In this document: positions 1-11,595 of the stretch, one piece after another
How the letters are laid out: each line of letters begins with the position of its first letter
Position numbering within the stretch: the first letter of the stretch is position 1
Source: Priapulus caudatus
Lineage: Eukaryota; Priapulida; Priapulimorpha; Priapulimorphida; Priapulidae
Assembly (NCBI RefSeq): GCF_000485595.1
Contig: NW_014577076.1
Location: 1,123,814-1,163,142, forward strand
Direction of reading: 5' to 3'
Length of the DNA stretch: 39,329 bases
Program-made: the position numbers and the translations under genes
Notes under the pieces: model-generated
Seen by the model: only the letters and a program-made list of their open reading frames with translations
Databases searched by the model: none
Told to the model about the DNA's origin: nothing

Positions 1-80
1 TGCATGTGCGTGTGCGTGTGCGTTTGCGTGTGCGTGTGCGTGTGCGTGCGCCCGCGCGTGTCTGAGTGCATGCGTATGCG
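1..80. repeat. GT/GC-rich simple repeat at window edge
   Basis: Alternating purine-pyrimidine DNA made of tandem GTGTGC-like hexamers with GCGC interruptions. A looser CA/CGCA-rich continuation lies at about 215-265. This is a microsatellite-like stretch, potentially Z-DNA forming, with no coding signal. Confidence 0.8.
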
Positions 81-2201
81 CACGTTTCTCGTGTGAAACA
101 GCGACGCGCGAAGACGTGTATCCTCGATGCGTTCACTGCATTTCATACAGCAAAACTAGGGCAGTACGATATCTGCATGATAATATGCTGAGTTGCACAG
201 TTATATACATACATTCGCACGCACGCACAAACACACGAACGTACAAACACACGCGCAGGCATGCACATATTACATTATTTTACATACGAACACGCGTAAA
301 TACATACGCAGAGCCCGTTACTAAAGGCAGCTGAACTTTCTATACAACGTTATTACTATTGCTATGCGAGCGCGTGCACTGCATGCTGAACAAAGTGTGA
401 TATCACTATCGTGAGTGTGTTCCTATGTGCCATGACGGTAACGCTTAGCACTTGCTTACATTGCCGTCACCAATGATCCGTCGATACAAAACACTCAACT
501 GCTGGAATACTCAGCACCGGGAAGAGGTCTCGATAACTAGCAAAAGCTATATACAAATTAGCTCTTGGCCTTCATATAAAATAAAATGAAATCTATTTCG
601 CGGTGTTACCTATTCCCTTGTATAAAGTTCGGAGGTGGCTCTTAAATACGGATGAGCATGCGTTGTACATAATAATACATATTTTCGTTATCCAAGATGT
701 GTGTGCAGTCTATTACCTAACGTATTAGGTAACAATACCTAATTGGTATAATACAATTATGTTACGATGTGGAATAGCTCTAGCTGTGTAGCCCTGTGAT
801 CCACAACTCGTGTATCCTGTTTTGGGTGGATTGTTTGCTCAGTTAGAGCTAGATTCAAAACGATAACGGACAAATATCCTTCATATGGATGGATACTTAA
901 TACTCATCTTTAACAAATACTCAATCCAAAATTTGTATAGCCTTTTATAAATTTTTGTGGGACTATAAAATAGCCATGAAATGTATCTAATGATATGTAA
1001 ATGTCTAAAATTGGAACACGCAATTTATAAAATAAATAACAAATGTATTGGGAAAATAATTCTACTAGAAACTCTACAGATAGCGTTCCCAGATGAGTTA
1101 GAATGATTTTTCATGAACACAGAGCATGAATTAGAGCACATGGATCATTACTTTTCACCTTCTGTCTCCCCCCCCCCCTGTCCTACGTTCCTTGCTCACT
1201 CTCGCTCGCTCCTTCTCTCTTACTGCCCCTATCTGTTTGTTCCTCTACCCCTCACACCAAACTCTATTTGTCTGCTGATAGGTCTTTCTCATGCATTCCA
1301 CACTCCTCCACTTCCCCTCTCTCCACCGTAATTTTACCTAGCAATAAACACCGACAATTTTGTCAAACTGTTGGCATAATTATCGCACACTGAAATGCTA
1401 TTCAAAAAGTAATTACAGCCAAGAACGTCTTAAAAATTGATGTCTATATTAGATATTCACATATACATAAACCTTTAACAGTCTAGTATGATGTAGAATA
1501 ACTGTAATTTCAGGACGTAAACATACAATACAATTTACATACATAAAATACCATAACATGTCCCACGCAAATGCTTGCTGATGGAATGTTGCTAATTAAA
1601 GTCATTCTTGCTGTTTCAAATTAATGCATGGAGTCCTAATATATTCATCATAAAAATTATATCTTGTTATTAAACATGCAACCGATTTTCGTTATAACAC
1701 TGGTGTAGAATGATAACAATGTGCTATAAAGCTTGTGCAGTACAGATCACTCCCCATTCTAAGTCGACATGGAGAGCACTGTTTAAATGACCAGCTTTCC
1801 TCGTTATACATGTTTAGGAAATATAGTGCTGTAGTATTACTATTATAGGTCTTCCTGGCCAATAATGCAATAACGATATCAAATGAGGGCTACCTGGATT
1901 TTAACAGGTATCATTTTACCCGAAAACGTACAAGCTCCATTTAAATATTATATATAAAATATATAGATGATATTTGCTGAGTAAAAACTTGCTGTAAAAT
2001 GTACTAGCACCTTTGTGTAGGTCAAACAGTAACATTCTATTACAATGATACGTATACTATAATATGAACTAAAAAATTTATACACACGATTAAGATTAGG
2101 CTTTTATAGCACCTAAGTAGGTAGACTGAGCAGTTGTAGAAATCAAGATTATATCACAGACTCTTACACTGAACTGATGGTCCCTCTGTTGTTTCACTGA
2201 C
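81..2201. other. Non-coding region, 3' flank of the Rab20-like gene
   Basis: This is AT-rich DNA with no exon I could recognise on either strand. It holds a C-run and CT-rich patch at about 1165-1325. The short open frames here have low-complexity translations. The part nearest 2201 should contain the 3' UTR of the minus-strand Rab20-like gene, but I did not identify a convincing polyadenylation signal for it. Confidence 0.5.
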
Positions 2202-4192
2202 TCATAACAGACTACAACACTTTCTTTTGGTAGACACGGATTTAGATTGCAAATCCACAGTGCCATCCCTGACACTGTGTTTAGTCCGCTTATTCATCTG
2301 ATTATACTGATTCTTCTCAGATTCAGACAAAGGAAGGAAATATTCGAAAATAAATTCAAACAAGGCATTCACGTTCTCGCCTGTAATACTCGAAGTTTCA
2401 TAGTAGGGTGGAGGCTTCTCCGGTTTCCATGTAGGATTTAGTTCACGGGCTAAAGCAATGGCAGTTTCACGATGAACCTGAAAAATATAATTGTATTTCA
2501 ATCAATTACCCTAATATTTTCTGAACTAGTGAACATGCCAGTATATCCTATAACACACAAAATCTGATGGCATGCCATGTTTTTGGCACACAAATCATAC
2601 AGAAATAGATAAAAATAATTATAGGAATTACATGGGTAATTTAGACTGGCCCACAATATAGCATGTATATTTTTAACACTAGTACAATGCTTACCTGAAC
2701 ATTAGTGAAAAACAATAAAGTAACCTCAAACAAGTAACAAATGATGTGTAAAACAATAATTGTACATGAATTAATGCACGCATAAGTGTTCTGTGCTGCA
2801 CAACGTTGTGCATGTAATCCTGGGTGAATGAATGTACATGCATCTGTGTATGTGCATGAGTGAGTACATGGTTTTACATGTGCATGTGTTCATTCACGTG
2901 GGAAAGTGTTTGCACACACCTGTCGATTAGACTCAAGCACAGCATCTACCTTGCATCCTACTATTACAATCAGGCAATTCTCCTCAGTATGGGAATTTAC
3001 CAATGGTAGAAACCGTTTCCTGCAAACAACATAAATCATCACATCGAAATTATGATCAACAACAGACATATACCTGACACAATACCCCATCACACTTGTA
3101 TATAACGGGTCACAATCACACAGGCATGCACCCAGTACAGAACAGATGCTTATGTCCCAGTTAAGGCCACGTAAGGATGGTACGTTTATCTCTAAAAATG
3201 TTTTGTGACCTCGTTACAATGCAGAATATGCTAAAAAGCTGTAAATCATCAGCTTGCTTTCAAGTATAGGATTGTTTTACAACATTCACTTGAGAAAAAG
3301 GAAGATTGTTCAATAGAAAACGCCCCATTTGAACAAGGTCATGTCTCCCTTACCCAATTAAAATAAAGTGCACAAGAATTGTTTTTCAAATACATGTTGT
3401 TTAAGCGACATGCATGTTTATCAGAGCCCTGATAAAGTGGGGACAACTGTATTAGCGTGAACATATGTATACAATATGCTATGCATCTATCTATGAATAT
3501 ATATCCATAAGTGCTCGTTAGAAAATGGTGTCTGTTTCATGTATGGCTCTTCCCACTGGATATTTACAGACCAGTACAAATTAGCTACCCAGATACTCAT
3601 ATATGATATTTTACTATGTATATTCGTTAATTACTTTCACATATTTTGCATTCAAGTCATTGAAATTAGAAATATGAACTAAGGAAGAATGAATATCATG
3701 GTCGTAAAGGTAAAACTAATTTGTAAAAGTCTCCACGAATATCCACTATCATAGTTCTTACTCCAGCTGGTTGAATGTATCCTTCTGTGAAATGTCAAAG
3801 GCAAGAATTGCAGCTTTGGTTCCACGGCAGTACAGTGCACTCAATGACATGAACCTCTCCTGCCCAGCTGTATCCTGATCAGACATACCACAGCTATTAT
3901 TGTATATTTATTGCATTGTGGGAACAAGAGTTACAAGGCTTCAGAAACAGCCTTTGAGGAAGCAAATCCTTGCCTTTGTAAAATGTAATGGGAATTCCAA
4001 TTGTAAATAATATAATTCTACATTACTAGAATTGTGGCAGGTTTAAGTATGTAAACAGTATTTGCAAAATTCATAAATAAACTAGGAAATGTATATAGCT
4101 GGTCATCATATCACTTACGTATACAAGACAGCCTAGTATAATAAAGAGAAAATTTCTGATTTGACAACAATACATGCTAACACCAACAGCAC

Positions 4193-4228
<36 letters not shown>

Positions 4229-6168
4229 AGAGCATATAAAGAAGGAGAGCGTATAACGGTGAAATGCTGAAACCATGTTGCAGTATTAGTCGAATTAATA
4301 AACTACCAGATTTTCACCGCTCAATATCTCAGCATAGGGACATCGTGATTCGTAGGGACAAGCAGTTTGTTTTATATTAGCAAGGTAGGACAGCTGATCA
4401 ATAATACCACAAAGAATCGTCAAAATAAAACGGGCAAAATTTCTTAATTCAACTAATACTGCAACATGGTTTCAGCATTTCACCGTTGTACGCTCTCCTT
4501 CTTTATACGCTCTTGTATATATATATATATATATATATACAGTATTCGTTTTATATACACCCGTTTTATACTAATTGAGATGTACGCACACCCTTGAAAA
4601 TGACTATGCAATCCCCACATTCCAAGACCAGCAGTCAGAAAATGCTACCAAATGCATGCAAGATCATATAAAGCATATGGATGGAATTGAAAAACAACGA
4701 TTCAGCAAGGGAGTACAAACAGACTCTTGTAAGACTTACCCAGATGGCAACATTGTGCGGTCCCCATCGCTTTAAGTAGAAAGAAGCCCAATAATCTGGA
4801 ACATAGGAAAGCAATTTTTGGTGATTGATAACATACTGCATTATATATAATACCCCATGAAAATTCTCTGTTACATATTTCAAAACTGTCAAAGATAAGC
4901 ATTCTTTAGGGCTATACTAAAGTATGCCTCGTCCTATCACTATGTACATCATGTTATCCTACTGAATTAGCTTCCACAGATACAAAGATATTTGGATGTA
5001 TACATTGAACTAGGTGTGTGTGCGATATACACAGCAATTGTACTCATGGGCAAAGTACAGAAGCATAGAAGCATACTAGGCTGCATAGCTAATATGGGTG
5101 ATTACATAATAATAATTATTTAAAATCTTACTGGCTCCTCTTGTGGGTCGAACTTGCCTTCCTTATATCGTTTGATTAGCGAAGTCTTTCCAACATTAAA
5201 TTCTCCTAGAATTATGACTTTCAGATTTCTGTAATTATGAAAAAATTATACACTTATTGACACACAAATCTTACTAATGAACTTAAATAATAATTATTAT
5301 TTAATTTTTTAAATATCAAACCAACTTCAAAATAGCCATGTAAAAAGCCATACAGTGACGAATAACATTATCAATGAAAATTTGCAGTGAATCCTTTTAC
5401 ATTCTTAAAAACTACTGTCAAAAAGACTAGGCTTTATTGAGAAATGCGTACAATGATTCAAGACACAGTTTCACAAATAGCTGGTGTACTAATGAGAGGG
5501 AGATAATTACACACTTGTATAATCCACCTCTGTACGCAGAACTTCTAGCACTTCTGCATACACACCTTACATATTTGCACCATGAAGCACACATGTATAA
5601 TTCAGCTATAGTCACTGTCACTATATTATTAAAAACTATTATTATTAGTCACTATTAAAAAATATTGTCATAGGTTGACGATGTTGCCGGTGAATGCTTT
5701 GGTGTAATAGCTGTTGAAGGACTATCCTAAGAACTGTAAATTTAGATCGGAGAATTGGACACAAATGTGGTGAAAGGCAAAGAGTAAAGAAAAAGATAAG
5801 AGAAATAAGGTAAAGATGTCATTATAGACAATATATTTACCTTTACTTTAACAAACATTAGATGCTTGAACATGAATGTTGAGGTTAGTTAATGCTAGCA
5901 CACAAAACTTCTTCCAAGGCTACTCAAAAGCTGATAAGCAAACCCACAGTTGTACAAAGATTACAGAATAAATATATACTTTATTAGAGTAGTTGTCTAG
6001 ATATAATAACAAATATACATCTTTTGGTGAAAAAAGTAACATAAATCAATTGCTCAATTGAGCCAATGTAAAAGATAGTGTCTGCAACAATGCTTGCTGG
6101 ACAAGGAACGAGTTGTTATACAATCAAGCAGAAAAAACTTACGCTTTATTTTTTCTTTCTGCTTGCAT
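2202..6168 (-). CDS. rab20: Rab20-like small GTPase, six coding exons
   Basis: Minus-strand gene. The coding exons in transcript order are 6143-6168 (start ATG at 6166-6168), 5132-5228, 4740-4795, 3762-3874, 2920-3019 and 2202-2477 (stop TGA). All have GT donors and AG acceptors. With the 57-bp form of exon 3 seen in the downstream duplicate, they join to 669 bp and 222 residues, against about 234 for human Rab20. Visible motifs are the P-loop GEFNVGKTS (residues 17-25), switch I Thr42 in TIGASFYLKRW, switch II DTAGQE (61-66), a G4 position reading GCKVD (119-123) and a G5 position reading ETSSITG. The C-terminus is KCCSLL, a plausible Rab dual-prenylation site. As I recall the family, FYLKRW and ALYCRG are closer to Rab20 than to other Rabs. 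Rab20 acts in endosome/phagosome maturation. Oddities: exon 3 here is 56 bp, one G short, so it is frameshifted as written; exons 1-3 are duplicated downstream; G4 has Cys in place of Asn. Rab20 assignment is fairly confident. Confidence 0.85.
4194..4226. repeat. (TA)n microsatellite left of MITE
   Basis: A pure TA dinucleotide run abuts the left inverted arm of the element at 4226-4516. A second TA run (about 4516-4539) abuts the right arm. The element therefore sits inside a TA repeat, as expected for insertion at TA targets. Confidence 0.85.
4226..4516. mobile_element. MITE-like element with ~70-bp terminal inverted repeats
   Basis: The left arm (about 4226-4297) and right arm (about 4443-4516) are near-perfect reverse complements. 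Both contain the motif GGTGAAATGCTGAAACCATG in opposite orientations. The internal 145 bp has no coding potential. It lies in an intron of the Rab20-like gene, between exons 3 and 4, and is flanked on both sides by TA repeats. The TA target suggests a Tc1/mariner-type non-autonomous element, but the superfamily is an inference. Confidence 0.75.
4740..4795 (-). CDS. rab20: Rab20-like exon 3 with an apparent 1-bp deletion (unit A)
   Basis: This exon encodes the switch I strand ending in NVAIW, and the next exon (3762-3874) begins with DTAGQE. It has three Gs after the ATT codon where the duplicate exon at 11596-11652 has four. It is therefore 56 bp instead of 57. Flanking exons require a 57-bp, phase 0/0 exon. 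Either the base was lost in the assembly or this copy is a broken allele. Confidence 0.75.
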
Positions 6169-6249
6169 GTTTACTGCCTACCCTGGCATGCATCAGTAGG
6201 CCTTAAGGATCAGAAATAATGTAACTATATTACAGGCAATCAACAACTG

Positions 6250-7140
6250 ATAAATAAAAATGTTAATATTACAACACTGCGCCTCAGTAGCTCCTGTGAC
6301 AGGACATATTGTGACTGGTAGATATTAGATGAAATAGGTAAATATTAAGTCGATTTACATGCATCCTTGACCTAACTCTGCTATGTAGCCCTCGCTCCCA
6401 CCAACAGGGTGACCCGTAGTCAACTTGCCTCACCGGCAAACTCGACTCGTGTGTCGAGATTACCCGACTGGAGGTCGGCATGCTCGGCTTGTGGGTCTAG
6501 ATGACCTGCCTGAGGATCGGGCAGAGCTGGACTCACAGGCTACTATAGACATGCAGGTACAGCTATAAGAATTAGAGACAAACAAAAAATGCCTCCATAG
6601 AATATCTAATTAAATACCAGAACACTTATATTTACATACAAATACATCAACCACCTTAAAAAATCAAGCAGAAATAATCCCTCCCATACTACAAATATTG
6701 TATAAAATCAAGGAAACTTATCAATTATATTATTTTAATTGCTCTGACAACACTATATTTGGATTCATCAAATTTTTTCTCCATCTATGAGAATGTTTTC
6801 AGTACATGTATTTGTATTTGAATTGTAATTTGTATGCAATAAAGATTTACTAATAATAATAACATGTGTTTCGACGTCGGAGAGTGTGAAAGATCTCAAA
6901 TGAGTTATCCGGCGAGTCTATAGCTGCCGACCTCCAGCCCAGGCAAGCATCGCCACCGTGCAAGCGGAATTGGCGGGTGGGTCGAGTTAACCGGTACTCC
7001 ACTGCACAGGTTCTATAGCCTATATGCCTAGACAGCACTTGGCAGGAGTAAATAATAAACAAAGATATAAATAAAAATCTCCACATAGATTTATATATAC
7101 TCTCCTGCGCAACAGTGACGGTAAAATGCCCGATCACCTA
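6250..7140. repeat. Possible dispersed repeat with a (TAA)n-ended tail, unit A
   Basis: This stretch upstream of Rab20-like exon 1 is relatively GC-rich in two blocks (about 6370-6540 and 6880-7030). It contains a tail-like segment near 6800-6862 (GTATTTGTATTTGAATTG, then TGCAATAAAG, then TAATAATAAT). A similar segment of about 55 bp occurs in a SERINC intron at 27637-27690. That suggests the 3' tail of a retroposon. It is duplicated at about 13120-14000. No coding frame was recognised. Confidence 0.35.
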
Positions 7141-7175
7141 TTAATCATACATGGTAAATAAATAACAACCATTGC

Positions 7176-7764
7176 ACTAGTACTAGTAGATACAATAATG
7201 TAACCCAAACACAGGATAGGGTTTACAATAGCGAGCCTATGGTCTTCTGTGGAGGAACCCCTGAGTGAATCACTCAGGGCAGTTGTGTGCGTTGCTTTCA
7301 GAGACTAGAGCTCCAACCTGGGTTATTCTCCACACGAACCGTTTCTCCGCTATCCTAGAACTTACTATGTATCACAATACTGTGTATTAAACTAATATAA
7401 CGGTGTTACAAAAATACGCATAGCGTTTGGTGGTGCTAGGTGGGCGAACGCATATGCGCATTGGGAATGCGTACGTTACAGGTCAACAAAAATGGGGCTC
7501 AATATATCGCACTATCGTCATTTCGAATTTTGTAACACGTATATTGTTTTAATACAGAGTATTTGTGATACAATAGTAAGTTCCAGGATAGCGAAGAAAA
7601 GTTGTGTTGAAGAATAACCTAGGTTGGAAGTTCTGTCTCTGAAAAGCCACGCAACCGCCTGAGTGATATTCACTCAGGGTTCCTCCACAGAAAACCATAG
7701 GCTCGCATTGTAACCCTATCCTGTGTTTGGGTTTCATTATTTGTATTATAGTATAGTACTAGAT
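7176..7764. mobile_element. Foldback/MITE element with ~230-bp inverted arms (unit A)
   Basis: The left arm (about 7176-7412) and right arm (about 7525-7764) are inverted copies around a loop of roughly 110 bp. The termini read GATACAATAATGTAACCC inward. Each arm also contains a short internal palindrome, CCTGAGTGAATCACTCAGG or a variant. There is no transposase coding, so it is non-autonomous. The duplicate is at 14031-14634. Confidence 0.75.
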
Positions 7765-7940
7765 AGTATAGGACACTATAAATACAATAATAAACGTAAC
7801 CCAACTGCCCAACACAAAACTCAACACGAGAAATATTGACCCAAGGATATAAGATCTGTCCACATTTGCACGATAGTTTGCTTGCAGGGCGTTGGATTTT
7901 GCACCTGCGAAATGACAGTTGTGGTCAGCGATCGACATGA

Positions 7941-9749
7941 ACGCAACAATCCGGCGGAGTCGACAGCGCTGCATCTCAGTCACTTCGCTGTAGCCTGTGG
8001 TAGAGTGGGGGGGGGGGAATCATAGTAAACCCTGTTAGCCCAAATGTGTTCAACATACAGGCGCCGAAACAGTGAACAGCACAGAGATGGATCAAGAACG
8101 ATTCTCGAAGGAATGGTCGTTGGATCATTTATGAAAGTTGTCCAACGAGATTGCGGCGCACGGTTATTAGTGTCTCAGATTAAAGATGGAAGCTCCCATC
8201 GTACGTAGTAGCAACAATACTTTGCAAGCGAATGAGGTAAGCTTCCATTTACCTACGCAAGCCTAACAGTTGAAATAGAGGAGCCTTGCCACCTTAACAT
8301 AATTAATGAGCAGGCAAAACTAGACAGTACTATCAAACGAACACATTCACTGCAGCACTGGCATGGCTACTGGCAGTGGCATAAGTTACATGTAACACAC
8401 TGACAGTACAGAATGCATCATACAATGAGTACAATATTTAAGGGCATACAACTTCTTCAACCAATATGTAGCTTTTTGAAATTTCACATTGGACATTGTA
8501 GCCTCATACGTCACGCTGTATAGACTTCTTACTAGCAAACCCCGGCAGTCAAATCTTTACTTAACAGTAAACAATCCATGTTTAACCGTCCTCTTGAGGG
8601 TCAAAAGTTACACACACATTACTCTTCGCATGCAGGCGAGAAAGTACATTTCATGGTCGCTTTTCAAAAAGGCCATAAAAATGGTAGGTCATGCTGAAAC
8701 AAAAAAGTTTTTCATACACATCGTCAACACATGTGTCCTCAAAAATGCTAAAACTGCCCTGTGCCCATTGCCTTTACCTCGCCAATTCTCGGCAAGTGAT
8801 GGCTTTCCTACCTGATGTACTATATATCAGGCCGCCTATACACGGAGCCTAGTCGAAGCCGTTTAGATTTGTGCGCAATTCTGCAATTCCTCCCGTATCA
8901 TCCTTAAAGGAACGAGGTGCCTCCAGGTCTAGGGTTATTTTCAGCTAATTTAGCGTTATAATTGCGCTACAGTAAAAAGTTTCATGGTTAACTCACCATA
9001 TAAAATATTTAAAAAAATGTTTTAAAACTCACGACTAACAGTTTTGATTACAACGCGGTGGCGCCCTCAAAGCGCAACGATCTGAGCAAGTTGCGCAAAA
9101 CCACGTTCCAGCCAAGGCTACAAGCCAGAGGGTATTTCTATTTATTCATTTAATAGCAAAAGTGATTGAGTAATATACTAAACGGACATATAGTTTCAGT
9201 TTAATAAGGGAAAATTTGCCCTAAAGATATACGTTCCGTTATTAATACATTTAGGTATAAATATAATTGGCACCTTTTGTGATTAGTCGCCGTCAATTTA
9301 CCTGAAATAAAAATGCAAATACGCAACTTTTTCAAGGGTGGCCGCACGGTCCGGGGTGTCATGGCGCCGGTTCAACATTTTCGTAGGCAGTTGAGTGTAA
9401 ATAATTATTAAGTATCTGGTGACAATACCTGTAGGTATAGACGATCTTGTTAATACAGTAAGTAACAGTTGTCATGGCAGTAAACCTAGAGGCTACTTGT
9501 CGCCTGTTAAGTTAAGGTGGAATGTTCCCCTGTCTTTTAAACTGCTTTGATCTTTGGCTTTGGACCGCCAGCTACTTAACATCCCAAGTCCGTTTCCGAA
9601 TTACGCCCCGCGCCCTCACGTGCCGACTTCGTGAACTGCCGTACGTCGAGCCGTTTAGATTGGCCAACTGTTGACAGAACGCAGGACGGCCGGACAGACG
9701 AACGATCATGCGATTCTACAGCATGTACCTGACTACGTCAGATGACTCA
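7941..9749 (-). mobile_element. Long hairpin-ended dispersed repeat (unit A copy)
   Basis: In this orientation the element starts near the GCGGAGT.GACAGCGCT end and finishes at the CTGACTACGTCAGATGA hairpin. It is the same family as the copies in SERINC introns (21051, 24593, 28611), which lie on the opposite strand. The TACGTCGAGCCGTTTAGAT block and the CGATCATGCGATTCTA block near 9640-9720 match the 5' portion of those copies. No protein-coding frame was recognised. At about 1.8 kb it is the longest copy type in the window. Confidence 0.65.
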
Positions 9750-9821
9750 AAATACGCCCCTCGAGTCTTGGCTCATGACTTGTGTTGGGTTACATTGTAA
9801 TTAGTGTACTATTAGTACTAT

Positions 9822-10079
9822 CAAGGCCGTACGCAGGAAATTTTCTGTAGGGGGGCAAAAGTACTCCCCATGCCCCCTGTTCCCTAAAGTTTCGCAATTT
9901 CACATTTCTTTATTTAAAGTGTAATATTTCTTTGATTGGTATGTAAGATAACCTTTTGTCACATTTCTATTTTATTTCTAAAAGTGTACAGTATTTGTCC
10001 CATTAAAAGGCATACTCTGAAAATTTCTAGGGGGGCAACTGCCCCTGCTGGCGCTGCCCCCCTGCTGCGTACGGCCCTG
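9822..10079. mobile_element. hAT-type MITE with 8-bp target duplication (unit A)
   Basis: The 258-bp element has 15-bp ends CAAGGCCGTACGCAG and, inverted, CAGGGCCGTACGCAG. It is flanked by a perfect 8-bp direct repeat AGTACTAT (9814-9821 and 10080-10087). An 8-bp duplication with CA..TG ends is characteristic of the hAT superfamily. Inside are G-runs and C-runs next to each end and no coding frame, so it is non-autonomous. Confidence 0.85.
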
Positions 10080-10099
10080 AGTACTATTACTATAGCATT

Positions 10100-11066
10100 A
10101 GTAGTATTACTATTAGTATTAGTGTACTGAGCCTGCAGTTTCTTCGCTGACTACGGCCAAAACACGCGTGTATGCTAACGTGCGCAAGTACATAGGTACG
10201 TATTATTACGTAAACCAAACAAATAAACCTTACCACCACACAACACCAAGTTGTTGATAAGGCCGTGAACCGCGAGTCACATTTCCATCGCTAACAGGAT
10301 GTTCTGTAGTTAGACGATCACAGTGCCTTCTAAACTTCGCAAACAGTCATTGGTGTATGGAGACAATGTGCCAGTCTATTTAACGGAGAGCTAAATCACT
10401 GTGGCTAATGTAATGTACTGACGTCAGGTACAATTTTACTACACGTATTTTTCAGTAGGATTAATAGAAAACTAAAATTTAACTATGACTAACAACAAAA
10501 ATAAAAAACTAAAAGAAAGATAGTATTTATTACAATAATATAATCACACTTATAGGCAGCATATATTTCATCCAGTACGTTTAATTCTCATTATATCCGG
10601 GCATTACGTTTGTTTACCACACCGAAATAACAAAACAAAACGAGTAGGATCTACGCCATATTCGTTTCTGTTTGTGAGAGATTTGTTCGCACATTTTTAC
10701 GGAGTACTCGTTTTTGTCGCGTTTATACGACGAGATTTTTAACACAGTGGACGTATACAGCAACGATGTGTTTAGGATTAGGTTGCTTGGTAAGAAATAA
10801 TTCATTAGGTGCAGGGTATTTTTCGATTTTAATAGAGAACGATGACGTATTTTGGCTAATCTGCCCTGGTCACATAAGATGCCAGACTGTCACTGAGTCA
10901 CCTCATAAGTTATAACCTCATAAATAGGTAGGCTACTATTATTAATATTAGTCTTCAAAAGTCCTAGGGACTATAATCTATATAACGAAGATGGAGAGAG
11001 AAGTGGATCAAATCGATAGATCAACGCTGCTGATTGCGCCACAATTGGCCACTGGCAGCAAGATCA
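10100..11066. other. Non-coding DNA, right part of unit A
   Basis: AT-rich sequence with no recognised gene or element. The open frame at 10614-10805 on the minus strand has no recognisable product. The matching stretch in unit B is about 16890-17855. Confidence 0.5.
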
Positions 11067-11595
11067 AGCCCGCACGTACAGCACACGCGCGGCGCCATTG
11101 ACTATATATATACAACATGGTGTCGAACTCACCGACAGTCGCCGCCGCAGTTTCCACAACTCACCGTTTTAAATCAGTTACAACTCCCGTGTTCCTGCAG
11201 GTGACGCCACTTTCCAACTATCGTTGGAATCGCGGAACATTGCTTAACAATATACACCCGCCAATTTTGACAATCGGCCCGCCAGAATGCGCTTAAATCA
11301 CAGAAATGCCTCAAATATACTTGCTAAATGATACTTAGCCTGCTACAGGATAAGGCGGCGGCTGGCTGAACCGTTGGCGGCTGCGCAATATATACAGTAT
11401 TCGTTTTATATACACCCGTTTTATACTAATTGAGATGTAGCACACCTTGAAAATGACTATGCAATCCCACATTCCAAGACCAGCAGTCAGACCAAATGCT
11501 AACCAAATGCATGCAAGATCATATAAAGCATATGGATGGAATTGAAAAACAACGATTCAGCAAGGAGTACAAACAGACATCTTTGTAAGACTTAC

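Larger units (their letters stand above)
4533..11386. repeat. Tandem segmental duplication, unit A
   Basis: Unit A starts at the right edge of a TA repeat (ATATATACAGTATTCG) and ends at ...GGCGGCTGCGC. It is followed at once by unit B, which begins with the same ATATATACAGTATTCG. The unit carries Rab20-like exons 1-3, a foldback element, a long hairpin-ended repeat and a hAT-type MITE. By eye the differences from unit B are dominated by one- to few-base indels, with fewer substitutions. Confidence 0.92.
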
